From Omphiscola glabra (taxonomy: Eukaryota; Mollusca; Gastropoda; Lymnaeidae): a stretch of 64,000 nt of DNA. Where the stretch lies: contig OZ024808.1 in assembly GCA_964017045.1 (NCBI GenBank), forward strand, positions 5,163,284 to 5,227,283. Reading direction: 5' to 3'. This document shows, one piece after another, positions 1 through 11,951 of this stretch. The translations under genes and the position numbers were made by a program. Each line of letters opens with the position of its first letter. Positions within the stretch are counted from its first letter, which is position 1. The notes beneath the pieces were generated by a model. It did not search any database, was not told the DNA's origin, and saw only the letters and a program-made list of their open reading frames with translations.

Positions 1-158
1 ATCATAGGTTCTAACAAATACTTTTATAGGACCATATGTCATCATAGGTTCTAACAAATACTTTTATAGGACCATATGTCATCATAGGTTCTAACAAATA
101 CTTTTATAGGACCATATGTCATCATAGGTTCTAACAAATACTTTTATAGGGCCATATG
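1..158. repeat. 40-bp minisatellite, about 4 copies
   Basis: Four consecutive, nearly identical 40-bp units beginning ATCATAGGTT and ending ACCATATGTC. The array runs off the left edge of the window, so its true size is unknown. The last unit has a one-base change and decays into unique sequence containing a related TGTCATCATAGACT stretch. Confidence 0.95.
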
Positions 159-435
159 AGGAGACCAATGGGATTATATGTCATCATAGACTATAACAAT
201 TTCTTTTTTATTGATTTTATCAGGAGGCCACTTATAAAAAAAAAAATTTTTTAATTTTGAGAAAATAGCAAAGATAGCATTAAGATGTTTGTTATGATGA
301 CATTTTAAACCAACAGAAGCTTTTGATTTGTTAACTACACAAAATATTGTGTGGATCTACACTTAACAAAAACCAACCAAAGTGTTTATTTCATTTATGT
401 TCAAAAACATGACACTGTGGTGTTTGCAAGTGGTC
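159..435. other. AT-rich spacer
   Basis: Unique AT-rich sequence with homopolymer A and T runs around 235-255. I see no gene or element end in it. Confidence 0.6.
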
Positions 436-1023
436 TCCTCATATGTCATTGTTGTGACATGTACTTATGTAGGGCCGTCCCCATATGTCATTGCTGTGAC
501 ATGTACTTATGTAGGGCTGTCCTCACATGTCATTGCTGTGACATGTACTTATGTAGGGCTGTCCTCATATGTCATTGCTGTGACATGTACTTATGTAGGG
601 CTGTCCTCACATGTCATTGCTGTGACATGTACTTATGTAGGGCCGTCCCCATATGTCATTGCTGTGACATGTACTTATGTAGGGCTGCCCTCACATGTCA
701 TTGCTGTGACATGTACTTATGTAGGGCTGTCCTCACATGTCATTGCTGTGACATGTACTTATGTAGGACCGTCCCCATATGTCATTGCTGTGACATGTAC
801 TTATGTAGGGCTGTCCTCACATGTCATTGCTGTGACATGTACTTATGTAGGGCTGTCCTCATATGTCATTGCTGTGACATGTACTTATGTAGGGCTGTCC
901 TCATATGTCATTGCTGTGACATGTACTTATGTAGGGCTGTCCTCATATGTCATTGCAGTGACATTTACTTATGTAGGGCTGTCCTCATATGTCATTGCTG
1001 TGACATTCATTTATGTAAGGCCG
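436..1023. repeat. 42-bp minisatellite, 14 copies, with an inverted repeat in each unit
   Basis: Fourteen 42-bp units containing TGTCATTGCTGTGACATG. In many units ACATGTCA and TGACATGT flank a six-base loop, so each unit is a potential hairpin. The unit length is a multiple of 3, so two overlapping frames stay open across the array. They are cysteine-rich or valine/threonine-rich and are by-products of the repeat, not proteins. Confidence 0.95.
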
Positions 1024-1085
1024 TTCAATGTCTTAGATTCTAGCACGCCATTTTGTACTGTGATAGATCGCCATACACTCTAAGG

Positions 1086-1280
1086 CAGCGGTTCTCAACC
1101 TGTGGGTCGCGACCCCTTTGGGGGTCGCACGACCCTTTCACAGGGGTCGCCTAAGACCACCTGAAAACAAATATACCCTAAAGTTTTAAAGTATCAACAA
1201 ATAATTTTGTTGTTGGGAGTCGCCACAACATGAGAAACTGTATTAAAGGGTCGCGGCATTAGAAAGGTTGAGAACCACTG
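1086..1280 (+). mobile_element. SPIN-like hAT MITE, copy 1
   Basis: A 195-bp non-autonomous element beginning CAGCGGTTCTCAACCTG and ending GGTTGAGAACCACTG, which are imperfect inverted termini. It is flanked by 8-bp near-identical duplications, ctctaagg at 1078-1085 and ctctaggg at 1281-1288, as expected for hAT insertion. The internal GGGTCGCGACCCC and GGTCGCCTAAGACCA segments match my recollection of the SPIN/Charlie hAT family. No transposase is encoded. Confidence 0.85.
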
Positions 1281-1288
1281 CTCTAGGG

Positions 1289-2760
1289 CATGTTTAGGAG
1301 CAAAAAACATTGTATAAGTCTTGCAGGTATCTCTACTGGTCACAGTCGACCGTCTTATTTACAGTCAGTGAATCAGAATTTTTTAGAATAAATCCTTTAG
1401 AACTTTAAGCATCAGAAAATGTATTTGACCTCTATGTAACCCTCTGAAAATTTTCCCAATCATTGGAGATGGGGGAGGGAGGAGTGGCATACCGTTGGAT
1501 CAAATTAATTGATGACGACATAGAAATAATTCTTTTAGGGAAATAAGAGATGTACGCTACACATTGTCATAGCACTCTTTCACCGTCAGTACGGTGAGAC
1601 ATCGTCTCCATCAGAACAACTAACCCCACCTTCCATAACTAACCAGATATCCACAGCTTTTCCAGACTTTACATTACTTCGTCACTGCCTACCACCAATT
1701 TAAAAATTCACTAAATCAATCTTACATATTTCACTTTTCATTACACCATGATAATCCCTGGATATGTCTACCAACACTCCCTTGATACCATATCTTACAC
1801 CATGATAATCCCTGATACCTCCAAGATATCTCCACACATCTAACTGTCTTGCCTTTGTCCCTAGAGTGTTATAAGACAAGACGGGGACCGACTTGTGGAG
1901 AAACATGAGAACCACGGCCAGAGAACATTTGTCATGGACATCGTCAGGGAAGTCACCAATGACGTCATGAATGCGGTAGGTCAACCAATGCTCACCGTGA
2001 GTGACGTCACCCGTGGATTCAGAACAGTTCAATCTTACCAGATCTACAGCAGGCTTTGCTTTACTGAAATAGTAAATAGTTCAAAGTGGGTCTCAACTAG
2101 GCATGTCAATGGGTACCCAGGTGCCGGGACACCTGACCGAGTCTTACTGCCCGGCAATGCACGAGCATCGGATTTTGAGAATTTTTTTCACTACCAGAGA
2201 AACGTAACATTTAGTTAAGAATCAGTCGTTTTAAGACTTTGTGTGCACTTTTCAATGACACAAACTATTCTGTTCATGTGCACCATTCAATTTAAGGCAC
2301 AATTCATAAGTCACGTTCATTCAGAGTATGTTCCACTTTAACTTTAAGCTTCTATGTAGCGAACTAGCACTAGCAAATTTGAAGATGTTTCACTTCTACC
2401 ATATATATATAGGGAACAAATATAAACATCCTAAAACTAAACCATCCTTACTTATCTCACGTTCAAATGTATAGATGTAGAAATAAGAATTGTGATACAA
2501 TATATTGCTCCACCATTCACGTGACATTTTCACTTACTTGTTAAGTGTGAGGGGCATTTATTGGGTTTCTCTGCTGCCCGTTACACAATTTCTAACCTCT
2601 CCACTACAGACCCACTAAGATGGAATGTGATCCATTACTTCAACTTATATCAAGATTAAATCTATCAAATTTTGAACTCGTCTTCAATGAACATAAAATT
2701 ATCTGGTATGAAAGAAAGTATGGTGTAATGGTCAGTTCAAAAATCGCGCAATATAAAAGT
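1289..2760. other. Unique sequence without a recognisable gene
   Basis: No domain or mobile-element end recognised. Short open frames overlap on both strands at 1700-2218; the + strand one (1895-2218, 107 codons) has no recognisable motif and is probably chance. A 24-base segment near 1744 recurs near 1798, a short local duplication. A TATATATATA run lies at about 2401. Confidence 0.5.
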
Positions 2761-3184
2761 GCACATAATTGCGCTAAATGAGCTTGCACATAATTGCGCT
2801 AAATGAGCTTGCACATAATTGCGCTAAATGAGCTTGCACATAATTGCGCTAAATGAGCTTGCACATAATTGCGCTAAATGAGCTTGCACATAATTGCGCT
2901 AAATGAGCTTGCACATAATTGCGCTAAATGAGCTTGCACATAATTGCGCTAAATGAGCTTGCACATAATTGCGCTAAATGAGCTTGCACATAATTGCGCT
3001 AAATGAGCTTGCACATAATTGCGCTAAATGAGCTTGCACATGATTGCGCTAAATGAGCTTGCACATAATTGCGCTAAATGAGCTTGCACATGATTGCGCT
3101 AAATGAGCTTGCACATAATTGCGCTAAATGAGCTTGCACATAATTGCGCTAAATGAGCTTGCACATAATTGCGATAAATGAGCT
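2761..3184. repeat. 25-bp minisatellite, 17 copies
   Basis: Seventeen almost identical 25-bp units (GCACATAATTGCGC followed by TAAATGAGCTT). Only a few substitutions are visible (taatt to tgatt in two units, gcgct to gcgat in the last), suggesting recent expansion or homogenisation. Confidence 0.96.
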
Positions 3185-4481
3185 CCAAGAAGTGCGTTTG
3201 ATGTTATTTTCTTTTTGTTTTACGGAAAAGTCTTAAAATGAAAACAGTGTTTCATATGTTTGGGTTGTAAAAGGTGGTGGGACATTAGAATGGTTATAAG
3301 TTCAGAGGCGGTGACATGCCTGTGGGAGGAGGGGATAGCACCAATGGGGGCATCTTATAAAGCGCGTTACTTGAATGCAGGTTTGGTCACGTGACTTTAG
3401 TGGTTGGGAAGTTCTCGCATTGCGGCCGTAATTATTTAGCGAGACATAACTACTATAATATAATTTATAACCAAAATATAAAGGGGAAGTAAATAGAAAA
3501 GATGTTCACCACTAATTGATTCTGCTCAGCAAATAGTGACCTACTTCATACAAATATCAGTTCATCTCAAAATCATGCAGGTTCGAATGCATATGCTGAC
3601 GTACATAGATATTTTAAGTTAATCATTTCATAGTCAGGACACACATAAAATCATGCATACCTTTTTTAATAAAAAAAATATTTTAAAAATGGTAAGTCAA
3701 CCATATCCATGTTCTTCCATTTCAGACGACAACAATAGGGGGTATTTCAATGCAGACGATATACAAGCGATCCTGAAACAAGCCAAGGGGAGTAACTACA
3801 AGAACAACAAACTAAAAATAGAACACTTATTTTTTTTAAAAATCATGAAAATATTTTTTTTGTTTATTTTTAATGGGAACGAAAAGAAAATGAAAAAATA
3901 CATGAATTAAGAAATTATTTCCAATAACTGTTTATCTGTGCCATGAATGCTAGTCATTTTTAAAAAAATATCATGGAAACAATAAAAAGAATGTAGTGGA
4001 TAAAAGACACTAAAAAGATTACAATGTATAAGACTTTTTCAAAATCATTTAAAGAAGTTTTCATTAAGTTCGTATTACACCAGCAATACATTTTTTTAAA
4101 ATTATCTTTTAAAAGATCATTTAAAGATTATAACTAGGATACATCTTCATGTGGTTATAAATTAATTTAATTTTGTGTCGTTTCAGTACATTATTTATTT
4201 GTTGTAACGTGTCATGTCTCAGCAATTAAATTAGTGTTTCTTTATTGTAGCGTGTCATGTCTAAGCAATTAAATTATTGTTTCATCGTTATAAGAAGAAT
4301 ATGATTTTTTTTTAAAATATATTCATGCCACTTCAGTTATTTTCAAAATTGTAACAAGATTCCGTAATGACCTCGTCTTTATTTTGTTTCGTTTGTTAGA
4401 TTCGTGCATAATCTTATTTTTTTAAATCCAACTGTCCTGCTCAAGACATTAAACCATTCCTTTTGCTTGACTTGTATTTGT
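3185..4481. other. AT-rich unique region
   Basis: Mostly A/T-rich sequence with many poly-A and poly-T runs. An open frame at 3653-3910 encodes a lysine/asparagine-rich peptide of low complexity and is not convincing. A local imperfect duplication of about 55 bp (CGTGTCATGTCT plus flanks) occurs near 4205 and 4250. Confidence 0.5.
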
Positions 4482-4663
4482 AGTAACCAGATTTACCATA
4501 GGGAAATCCCGATGAAAGACGTGTGTTTTTAGTACCAGATTTACCATAGGGAAATCCCGATGAAAGACGTGTGTTTTTAGTAACCAGATTTACCATAGGG
4601 AAATCCCGATGAAAGACGTGTGTTTTTAGTACCAGATTTACCATAGGGAAATCCCGATGAAAA
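4482..4663. repeat. About 51-bp minisatellite, 3.6 copies
   Basis: Units contain CCAGATTTACCATAGGGAAA then TCCCGATGAAAGACGTGTG. Alternate units differ by agtaacc versus agtacc at the junction, so unit length alternates by one or two bases. Confidence 0.92.
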
Positions 4664-5016
4664 AACATAGCCTATCGCTGAATCAGTTAGACAAATCCAA
4701 AGAAATACAATATTTCTTTAAGTCTTCAAAGTGTTACATGGAGTTTGTCCATCACACGCGTAAGTGACCATGGCAATTTTTGACTTGCGTGGTAGCCTTG
4801 ATTTGAGCAGCAGTTAAAGGTAGGGAGAGTTCGGCCTCACTACGTTCTTGCGTATTCGATACAATGGAAAGACTTAGTCAAAACGACTGGAAGCCAACAG
4901 TGTGTGTGTGTATGTTTAATGTGCTCTTTATTCGTTCTACGTCGCAGGAGTTATCGGATTTGTTTTGTGTCGATGTCATACCGCCTCCGGGACTCCTAGT
5001 TTGGTTTTAGAGTTTG

Positions 5017-5218
5017 CCATCTCTTAGATGAGTTACCATCCAAGGTTAACTAGTCCCATCTCTTAGAGTTGTTACCATCCAAGGTTAACTAGTCCCATCT
5101 CTTAGAGTAGTTACCATCCAAGGTTAACTAGTCCCATCTCTTAGAGTAGTTACCATCCAAGGTTAACTAGTCCCATCTCTTAGAGTAGTTACCATCCAAG
5201 GTTAACTAGTCCCATCTC
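5017..5218. repeat. 39-bp minisatellite, 5 copies
   Basis: Five units containing CCATCTCTTAGAGTAGTTAC then CATCCAAGGTTAACTAGT. The first two units differ at one to three positions; the rest are identical. Confidence 0.95.
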
Positions 5219-5239
5219 TGCTTCTTATGTTTTTGCTTG

Positions 5240-5325
5240 TCGTTTACTGTGGATTGAACTCCAGTCCACTAGCTTTGGATTGACTCAATCTAGACCACTC
5301 GGCCACCCAATACCCATTCAGTACA
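5240..5325 (-). mobile_element. tRNA-like SINE head
   Basis: Read on the minus strand, GGTGGCCGAGTGGTCTAG (complement of about 5288-5305) matches a class II tRNA A box, and GAGTTCAATCC (complement of 5251-5261) resembles a B box about 45 bases downstream. A mature tRNA acceptor stem is not evident. This looks like the promoter head of a tRNA(Leu/Ser)-derived SINE, or a decayed tRNA pseudogene. Confidence 0.6.
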
Positions 5326-5732
5326 TAATTACCCTATGTTTGGTCAACTAATAAAAACAGAGTGATATTTTATCTCATACCGCCTCCTTGATAAGCATGT
5401 ATGCTTCATATTAACCACCTTTCTTATAGGGTTTGCTGTCTATTTAAAATGTTGATACTATTCACAATATCAAATGCTTGTGTAAATGAATCCTGTTTGT
5501 CAATTTTAGAACCGTCTGATCTGTATCCGTTGACAACGTATGTTAATTCTTAAAAAGATTTCACATTGTAAGAGACAAACACTATCTCAAGACCCAATGA
5601 CTTTAGCCCCTGAAAGACCCCCCCCCCCACCCCAAACTTTTATTATTGTGACTTTTTTAAAGACCCTCAACACCCCTGAATATATTTATAGAACGTTATT
5701 TATTACCCTCACCAGTTTTCCTTTGATCACAG
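5326..5732. other. Unique spacer
   Basis: No gene recognised. Contains a C-rich homopolymer tract near 5618-5632. Confidence 0.5.
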
Positions 5733-6067
5733 CCCAATCTGTGGAACCTATATGTGGACGCAGCCACTTCCCCGATCTATGGGACCTATATGTGGACGTA
5801 ACAACATCCCCGATCTATGGGACCTATATGTGGACGCAGCCACATCCCCGATCTATGGGACCTATATGTGGACGTAACAACATCCCCTATCTATGGGACC
5901 TATATGTGGACGCAGCCACATCCCGATCTATGGGACCTACATGTGGACGTAACCACAGCCCCGATCTGTGGGACCTATATGTGGACGCAGCCACATCCCC
6001 GATCTATGGGACCTATATGTGGACGTAACAACATCCCCGATCTATGGGACCTATATGTTGACGCAGC
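5733..6067. repeat. 38-bp minisatellite, about 9 copies, dimeric pattern
   Basis: Units contain GATCTATGGGACCTATATGT then GGACG. Most neighbouring units alternate between a cagccac and a taacaac/taaccac variant, giving a dimer period of about 77 bp. One unit has a single-base C deletion, which shifts the frame of the translated repeat. Confidence 0.95.
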
Positions 6068-6179
6068 CTTTGAAATGTACACAACCTGAGTAACATGTCG
6101 TAGAAACGTTTTGCTTCATTGAGTTCCTATGTAGATAAATGCTGTCCTTTATGTCAAACCCCGAGAACTAAATAGGATG

Positions 6180-6489
6180 GTGCATGTCCATTGATGTGTT
6201 GGCCTGGCCAGTGCATCTCCATTGATGTGTTGGCCTGGTCAGTGCATCTCCATTGATGTGTTGGCCTGGCCAGTGCATCTCCATTGATGTGCTGGCCTGG
6301 CCAGTGCATCTCCATTGATGTGTTGGCCTCACCAGTGCATCTCCATTGATGTGTTGGCCTGGCCGGTGCATCTCCATTGATGTGTTGGCCTGGCCGGTGC
6401 ATCTCCATTGATGTGTTGGCCTGGCCGGTGCATCTCCATTGATGTGTTGGCCTGGCCGGAGCATCTCCATTGATGTGTTGGCCTGGCCA
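6180..6489. repeat. 31-bp minisatellite, 10 copies
   Basis: Ten units of TGCATCTCCATTGATGTG then TTGGCCTGGCC. TGGCCA/TGGCCGG variants segregate as blocks: the first units carry CCAG and later ones CCGG, a left-to-right variant gradient. Long minus-strand frames here are repeat artefacts. Confidence 0.96.
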
Positions 6490-7214
6490 CTTACAACGTT
6501 GTGCAACCCTCATTAAATCACACCAAACAATAAGATAGTGTACATGTACATTGTAAATACATGTCTGCATTAAAACAGTTTTTTTTGTTGCGCTTACTGT
6601 GAATAAATTGGCTTCAACTTGTCCTGAGAATGTTTACTGGTTGGTGGTTTTTGTTTTTTTGTTTGTTGTTGTTTTTTTATTGTAAGAATTGACTATTATT
6701 AAATACTAGTAATATTACCCGTCAATGAGGAAGTCTGTTTTCATTAATGGAATATTTTAACTGAGAGTTAATCAAAGTTCACAAATCTTTACGAACTAAG
6801 AGGCAACTCTAGCTATTAACCTACCTGTAAATAATGATTTCAGTTTACATTAAATAAATACTTTATAATTCAACGTATCAAAACTCGCAAATGTCCTCAA
6901 AAATCAGTTTTAATCAATTACCCGTTAAAAGGACAGCTGTTTTGATTAAATGGACATTTTTAGTTTGACTAAACATCTAAACATAATTCTCTGCAAGCTG
7001 TAAAAAATTTGTCATGGAGATTCTAAGGGACGCAATTAAATATTAATAATCTGACTGCTATTCCTCGTGTTGTCGCTCTTGCTAACAATAGCAGTGGTTA
7101 AATGGGAATTCGCGGCACTTGTATGCAGGAGGCATGAAACAGCTAACGTTAAATGGAAGAGAGTATCAACTAACCAGTTTGAATAATAACCAGTGTGAGT
7201 GGGCTACACTAAAC
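6490..7214. other. AT-rich unique spacer
   Basis: No coding signal or element end seen. Includes a T/G-rich low-complexity run near 6635-6680. Confidence 0.5.
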
Positions 7215-7363
7215 ATTATAATGTAGTGAGTTTAAGGCTACAATGTAATCAATTATAATGTTGTGAGTTTAATGCTACAATGTACTCAATTATAATGTAG
7301 TGAGTTTAATGCTACAATGTACTCAATTATAATGTAGTGAGTTTAATGCTACAATGTACTCAA
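7215..7363. repeat. 37-bp minisatellite, 4 copies
   Basis: Four units of ATTATAATGTAGTGAGTTTA then ATGCTACAATGTACTCA. The first copies carry aatgtaatc and atgttgtg variants. Confidence 0.93.
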
Positions 7364-7722
7364 TACTAATTGAATTATGGATAAATAACATAGACTGGAC
7401 TTTGATAAGACAGAAGAATGTAATGGTTTACATTTTTTGTTTTAGTCAAATACAAATATATACGAATAGAAACTGCAAAAAAATGTTTAATCTTCACTAC
7501 AATAATGATTATCCCATAAATATAATCTCATTTATTACAATAATGTCTCTCCTACCATTAACCTCATTCATTAAATGATTCTTCCTTCCTTAATATCTCA
7601 TTTATTAAAATAATGATTATCCCATCACTACCTTTTAAATTAATCTAAACCAGTTGTCCTCAAACAATTTCATCAGGACGGGTTTACTGTCTATAGCACA
7701 CAGTTGGGGGCTGGACTATTGT
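7364..7722. other. AT-rich spacer
   Basis: Low-complexity AT-rich sequence with a short imperfect duplication (CTCATTTATTAAAATAATG-type segments near 7529 and 7593). The 74-codon open frame across it is not convincing. Confidence 0.45.
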
Positions 7723-8172
7723 ACCTCCTGATGAACCGGTTCTAGCTCTCAGTCCGTGGTTTCACAACCTCCTGATGAACCGGTTCTAGCTCTCAGTCCG
7801 TGGTTTGACGACCTCCTGATGAACCGGTTCTAGCTCTCAGTCCGTGGTTTGACGACCTCCTGATGAACCGGTTCTAGCTCTCAGTCCGTGGTTTGACGAC
7901 CTCCTGATGAACCCGTTCTTGCTCTCAGTCCGTGGTTTGACGACTTCCTGATGAACCGGTTCTAGTTCTCAGTCCGTGGTTTGACGACCTCCTGATGAAC
8001 CCGTTCTAGCTCTCAGTCCGTGGTTTGACGACTTCCTGATGAACCGGTTCTAGTTCTCAGCCCGTGGTTTGACGACCTCCTGATGAACCGGTTCTAGCTC
8101 TCAGCCCGTGGTTTGACGACCTCCTGATGAACCGGTTCTAGCTCTCAGCCCGTGGTTTGACGACCTCCTGAT
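7723..8172. repeat. 44-bp minisatellite, about 10 copies
   Basis: Units contain CCTCCTGATGAACCGGTTCT then AGCTCTCAGTCCGTGGTTTG. Variants (cttcctg, cccgttc, agcccg) are distributed in adjacent pairs, suggesting duplication of multi-unit blocks. Confidence 0.96.
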
Positions 8173-8387
8173 CTAAACTATTTATTTTCTAAAAGAATTT
8201 GTGATTGACTGTTGATTCAAAAACAAGATTGTTTTAGAATTCTTTTAACAAACAGACTCTGGAGACGATTCTGTTAATAAACCCAGACAAAGAAGACAAT
8301 AGGTCAACGATCAGATTTAAGTAGGAAACATTGTCAAAATTCAACTCAATAAAAATGTCCGTTTAAGGTCTCGGGAATTTTCAGTGC

Positions 8388-9217
8388 CTGCCCAGCAAGT
8401 CTCACATGATGACTGTCCAGCAAGTCTCACATGATGACTGCCCAGCAAGTCTCACATGATGACTGCCCAGAAAGTCTCACATGATGGCTGCCCAGGAAGT
8501 CTCACATGATGATTGTGCACTATGTCTCATGCATGGCCGGTCCAACAGGTCTCAAGCATTGACTATCTAGCATGTCACACACATGGCCTGTCCAGCATGT
8601 CTCACACATTGACTGTCCAGCATGTTTCACATATTGGCTGTGCAGCATGTATCACACAGGGACTGTTCAACATGTCTCACTCATTGGCTGTCAAACATGT
8701 CTCACGGAGTGACTGTCCAACATGTCTCACACATTGACTGTCCAACATGTCTCACACATTGACTGTCCAACATGTCTCACAAATTGACTGTCCAACATAT
8801 CTCACACATTGACTGTCCAACATGTCTCACACAGTACTGTCCAACATGTCTCACACATTGACTGTCCAACATGTCTCACACATTGACTGTCCAACAAGTC
8901 TCACACATCGACTGTCCAACATGTCTCACACATTGACTGCCCAACATTTCTCACACATTTAATGTCCAACATGTCTCACACATTGACTGTCTAACATGTC
9001 TTATACATGGACTGTTCAACATGTCTCACACATTGTCTGTCCAACATGTCACACTGACTGTCCAACATGTCTCACACACCTCTGTCCAACATGTCTCACT
9101 GACTGTCCAACATGTCTCACACATGGACTGTCCAACATGTCTCACAAATTGACTTTCCAACATGTCTTACACACTGACTGTCCAACATGTCTCACACATG
9201 GACTGTCCAACATGTCC
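8388..9217. repeat. About 25-bp minisatellite, roughly 32 diverged copies
   Basis: Units contain GACTGTCCAACATGTCTCAC then ACATT. The left part (8388-8515) has a distinct subtype with CAGCAAGTCTCACATGATGA; the middle is most diverged; the right is more uniform with several internal deletions. One of the older-looking arrays in the window. Confidence 0.95.
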
Positions 9218-9318
9218 AATTAAAGAAACGCCATAAATTCTAACATACCATAATCATCAGTTATTGAAACGCACTAAATTCTAACATACCATAATCATCA
9301 ATTAAAGAAACGCCATAA
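9218..9318. repeat. 41-bp short tandem repeat, 2.5 copies
   Basis: Two and a half units containing AAATTCTAACATACCATAAT then CATCA, joined directly to the preceding array. Confidence 0.85.
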
Positions 9319-9390
9319 CTGATGCATGTGTGGGGGGACACATTTTGGTTAGATCGCCAAAATTTTTACTGGAATTGCATCAGCCGGAAA

Positions 9391-9717
9391 CTGGAAATAA
9401 AGCAAAACTTGTAGATCGGGTATCTGGAAATAAAGCAGAACTTGTAGATCGGGTATCTGGAAATAAAGCAAAACTTGTAGATCGGGTATCTGGAAATAAA
9501 GCAAAACTTGTAGATCGGGTATCTGGAAATAAAGCAAAACTTGTAGATCGGGTATCTGGAAATAAAGCAGAACTTGTAGATCGGGTATCTGGAAATAAAG
9601 CAAAACTTGTAGATCGGGTATCTGGAAATAAAGCAGAACTTGTAGATCGGGTATCTGGAAATAAAGCAGAACTTGTAGATCGGGTATCTGGAAATAAAGC
9701 AGAACTTGTAGATCGGG
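9391..9717. repeat. 33-bp minisatellite, 10 copies
   Basis: Ten units of CTGGAAATAAAGCAAAACTT then GTAGATCGGGTAT, varying only in gcaaaa versus gcagaa. A 33-bp unit keeps four different frames open on both strands (for example GNKAKLVDRVS), which gene callers would mistake for proteins. Confidence 0.96.
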
Positions 9718-9964
9718 CACGCGGCTGTGTAGCGTTGCGAATTTGTGTGGGGAAAAAACGTATGTATCTGAGACATTTTTCTAATTTCCAGGCGAAAAAG
9801 ATTAACAAGGGCAAAAACCCCTGCTTTTTCAGGAAGTTGAAGTCCCCTATAGAAAAAAAATGTTCTGACATATAGATTGTACACGGAACAATTTACGCAA
9901 TCTTGATGTTCAAAAATGATATCTTATATTTACACGTGCACATATTCATGAACACAAATGCCGT

Positions 9965-10335
9965 AATACAAGCCTGGAACTCGGAACTTGACAAGTCTTA
10001 AGAGAAAGACCTAATACAAGTTTTGACCTTTACAAGTCTTAACAGAGAACCCTAATACAAGTTTTGACCTTTACAAGTCTTAACAGAGAACCCTAATACA
10101 AGTTCGGAACTTGACAAGTCTTAACAGAGAACCCTAATACAAGTTCGGAACTTGACAAGTCTTAACAGAGAACCCTAATACAAGTTCGGAACTTGACAAG
10201 TCTTAACAGAGAACCCTAATACAAGTTCGGAACTTGACAAGTCTTAACAGAGAACCCTAATACAAGTTCGGAACTTGACAAGTCTTAACAGAGAACCCTA
10301 ATACAAGTTCGGAACTTGACAAGTCTTAAGAGAGA
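9965..10335. repeat. 41-bp minisatellite, about 9 copies
   Basis: Units contain GAACTTGACAAGTCTTAACA then GAGAACCCTAATACAAGTTCG. The first two or three units carry gttttgaccttta in place of gttcggaacttga; the remaining units are identical. Confidence 0.95.
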
Positions 10336-10831
10336 AATTTAATTGATATATATCAAACATAGAATTTGTTTCCAACCAAGTTCTAATATTAACACTATAT
10401 ATGAGACGCTCTAATAGATAAAACAAATTCACCTTTACCAAACTGAGAAACAAACCGCCGGAACAAGGGCTCCTGAATGGGGAATATACCAGTCAAACCG
10501 GGAATGTTGTTTTTTTGTTATCAATACAACTGAAGTTTTTGTTACAAAGACAATCTTCTGAAAATTAGTTCAATTAGTTAATCCCCCCCCCCCCCCCCCC
10601 CAAAAAAAAAAATCCTATAATTTCCGAATAGAAAGTTAATGAACTTAATTGCTCTCAAGTAGTATATTTAGAACTAGTTACACAATGTTTGGATCCTCTT
10701 ATTACCAAATTATGTAGTAAAACAATGATAAAAAATGGTTACAATAATGACAGGCATAATTTAATGATAAAGTGACGAGATTAATGAGCAGGTCATTTGT
10801 GGAAGTTCTGGCATAGGAAGAATTAAATAAT
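10336..10831. other. AT-rich spacer with long C and A homopolymers
   Basis: Contains an 18-base poly-C run adjoining poly-A near 10584-10610. No gene recognised. Confidence 0.5.
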
Positions 10832-11078
10832 TCAACACTCTTATAATTAATCTACTTTAATGATCTATCGCAGTCCAACACTCTTATAATTAATCTACTT
10901 TAATGATCTATCGCAGTCCAACACTCTTATAATTAATCTACTTTAATGATCTATCGCAGTCCAACACTCTTATAATTAATCTACTTTAATGATCTATCGC
11001 AGTCCAACACTCTTATAATTAATCTACTTTAATGATCTATCGCAGTCCAACACTCTTATAATTAATCTACTTTAATGA
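10832..11078. repeat. 43-bp minisatellite, about 6 copies
   Basis: Identical units of CAACACTCTTATAATTAATC then TACTTTAATGATCTATCGCAGTC. Confidence 0.95.
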
Positions 11079-11943
11079 GTATAAATTAAATTGACATCAT
11101 ATATATTTACACGTATCCTACCTAAGAATAGAAAAGAATAAGAGCGGGCGCAAACCCAGACAAAAACTAAGTTCAGAAGAAAGCAGAAGAAGTGAGGGGA
11201 AGTCAAACTTAAACACCAACCAGGAAAAAGACATGGCAGCCATAACGTAAAATTGTGGTTTTGGTTTATGCCCTATTGAGTCAACGTATCAAATCTTGTT
11301 ATTAATTTATTCTCCATATAAATCCTTTCCGGTGTATTACTTGTATACAGTATACCAGTAACTAAAATGTCTAAAATGCCCTTATGGTTAGTACTATTGA
11401 AATGTTTGGTAACTGGAAGAAGGGAGGGGAGGGCGATTTTGGGGGGGGGGGGGGTGGAGAAGGTCCACAATTGGTAGCTCTTATTTTGTGAAGGCACTTT
11501 CCATCTGCTTCATATATTTTCACATACTATCATAGATTATAATAAACTAGTATATATTATCATATACTATCAAATATTTTTATACAATATTATTAATTAT
11601 CATTAGGGTTACCAGACGTCCAAATTTAGTACGGACCAGTTTGTATTTTAGACTCCCCCCCCTTTGTCCGTACTAATTTTGGTGTCCGTATTTGTTCGTA
11701 CTTTCCACTCGTCGTTCAGCTTGTCCGCACTTTTGGCAGCGATGTCTTATTTCCATATGTCTTATCTTATTTCTCCCCAAAGGCAATAGCAGTGAATAGT
11801 TTCAGCTCCATCTGACAGTCCAAAAATAGCATTTTGTTATCTCCAATGCAGTAAAAATATCACGCTGTGTTATGTAGGAATTACCGTCATACTGTAGCCA
11901 TTTCTTTTCACAAATGAACTAGCTAGGTATCGCTTCAATAGTC
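11079..11943. other. Unique spacer, possible outer transposon end
   Basis: No gene recognised. GGGTTACCAGACGTCC near 11606 resembles the end of a dispersed DNA transposon, followed by two related TCCGTACT segments, but I could not find a matching opposite end. A G homopolymer lies near 11440-11455. Confidence 0.4.
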
Positions 11944-11951
11944 CTCGGTAG

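Noticed and set aside
1895..2218. 107-codon + strand open frame
   Set aside because: No recognisable motif and a competing frame on the other strand; probably chance in a unique stretch.
2761..3184. CRISPR-like regular repeat
   Set aside because: Direct tandem units with no unique spacers, in a eukaryotic context; the same holds for all arrays here.
5240..5325. Functional tRNA gene
   Set aside because: A- and B-box-like segments are present but no acceptor-stem pairing or 3' end of a mature tRNA is evident; SINE head preferred.
9330..9884. Long frames across 9330-9884 on both strands
   Set aside because: 33-bp repeat; the non-repeat ends show no domain.
11606..11700. GGGTTACCAGACGTCC as a full outer hAT element enclosing 11952-13568
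   Set aside because: No matching inverted end or target duplication found on the right side.
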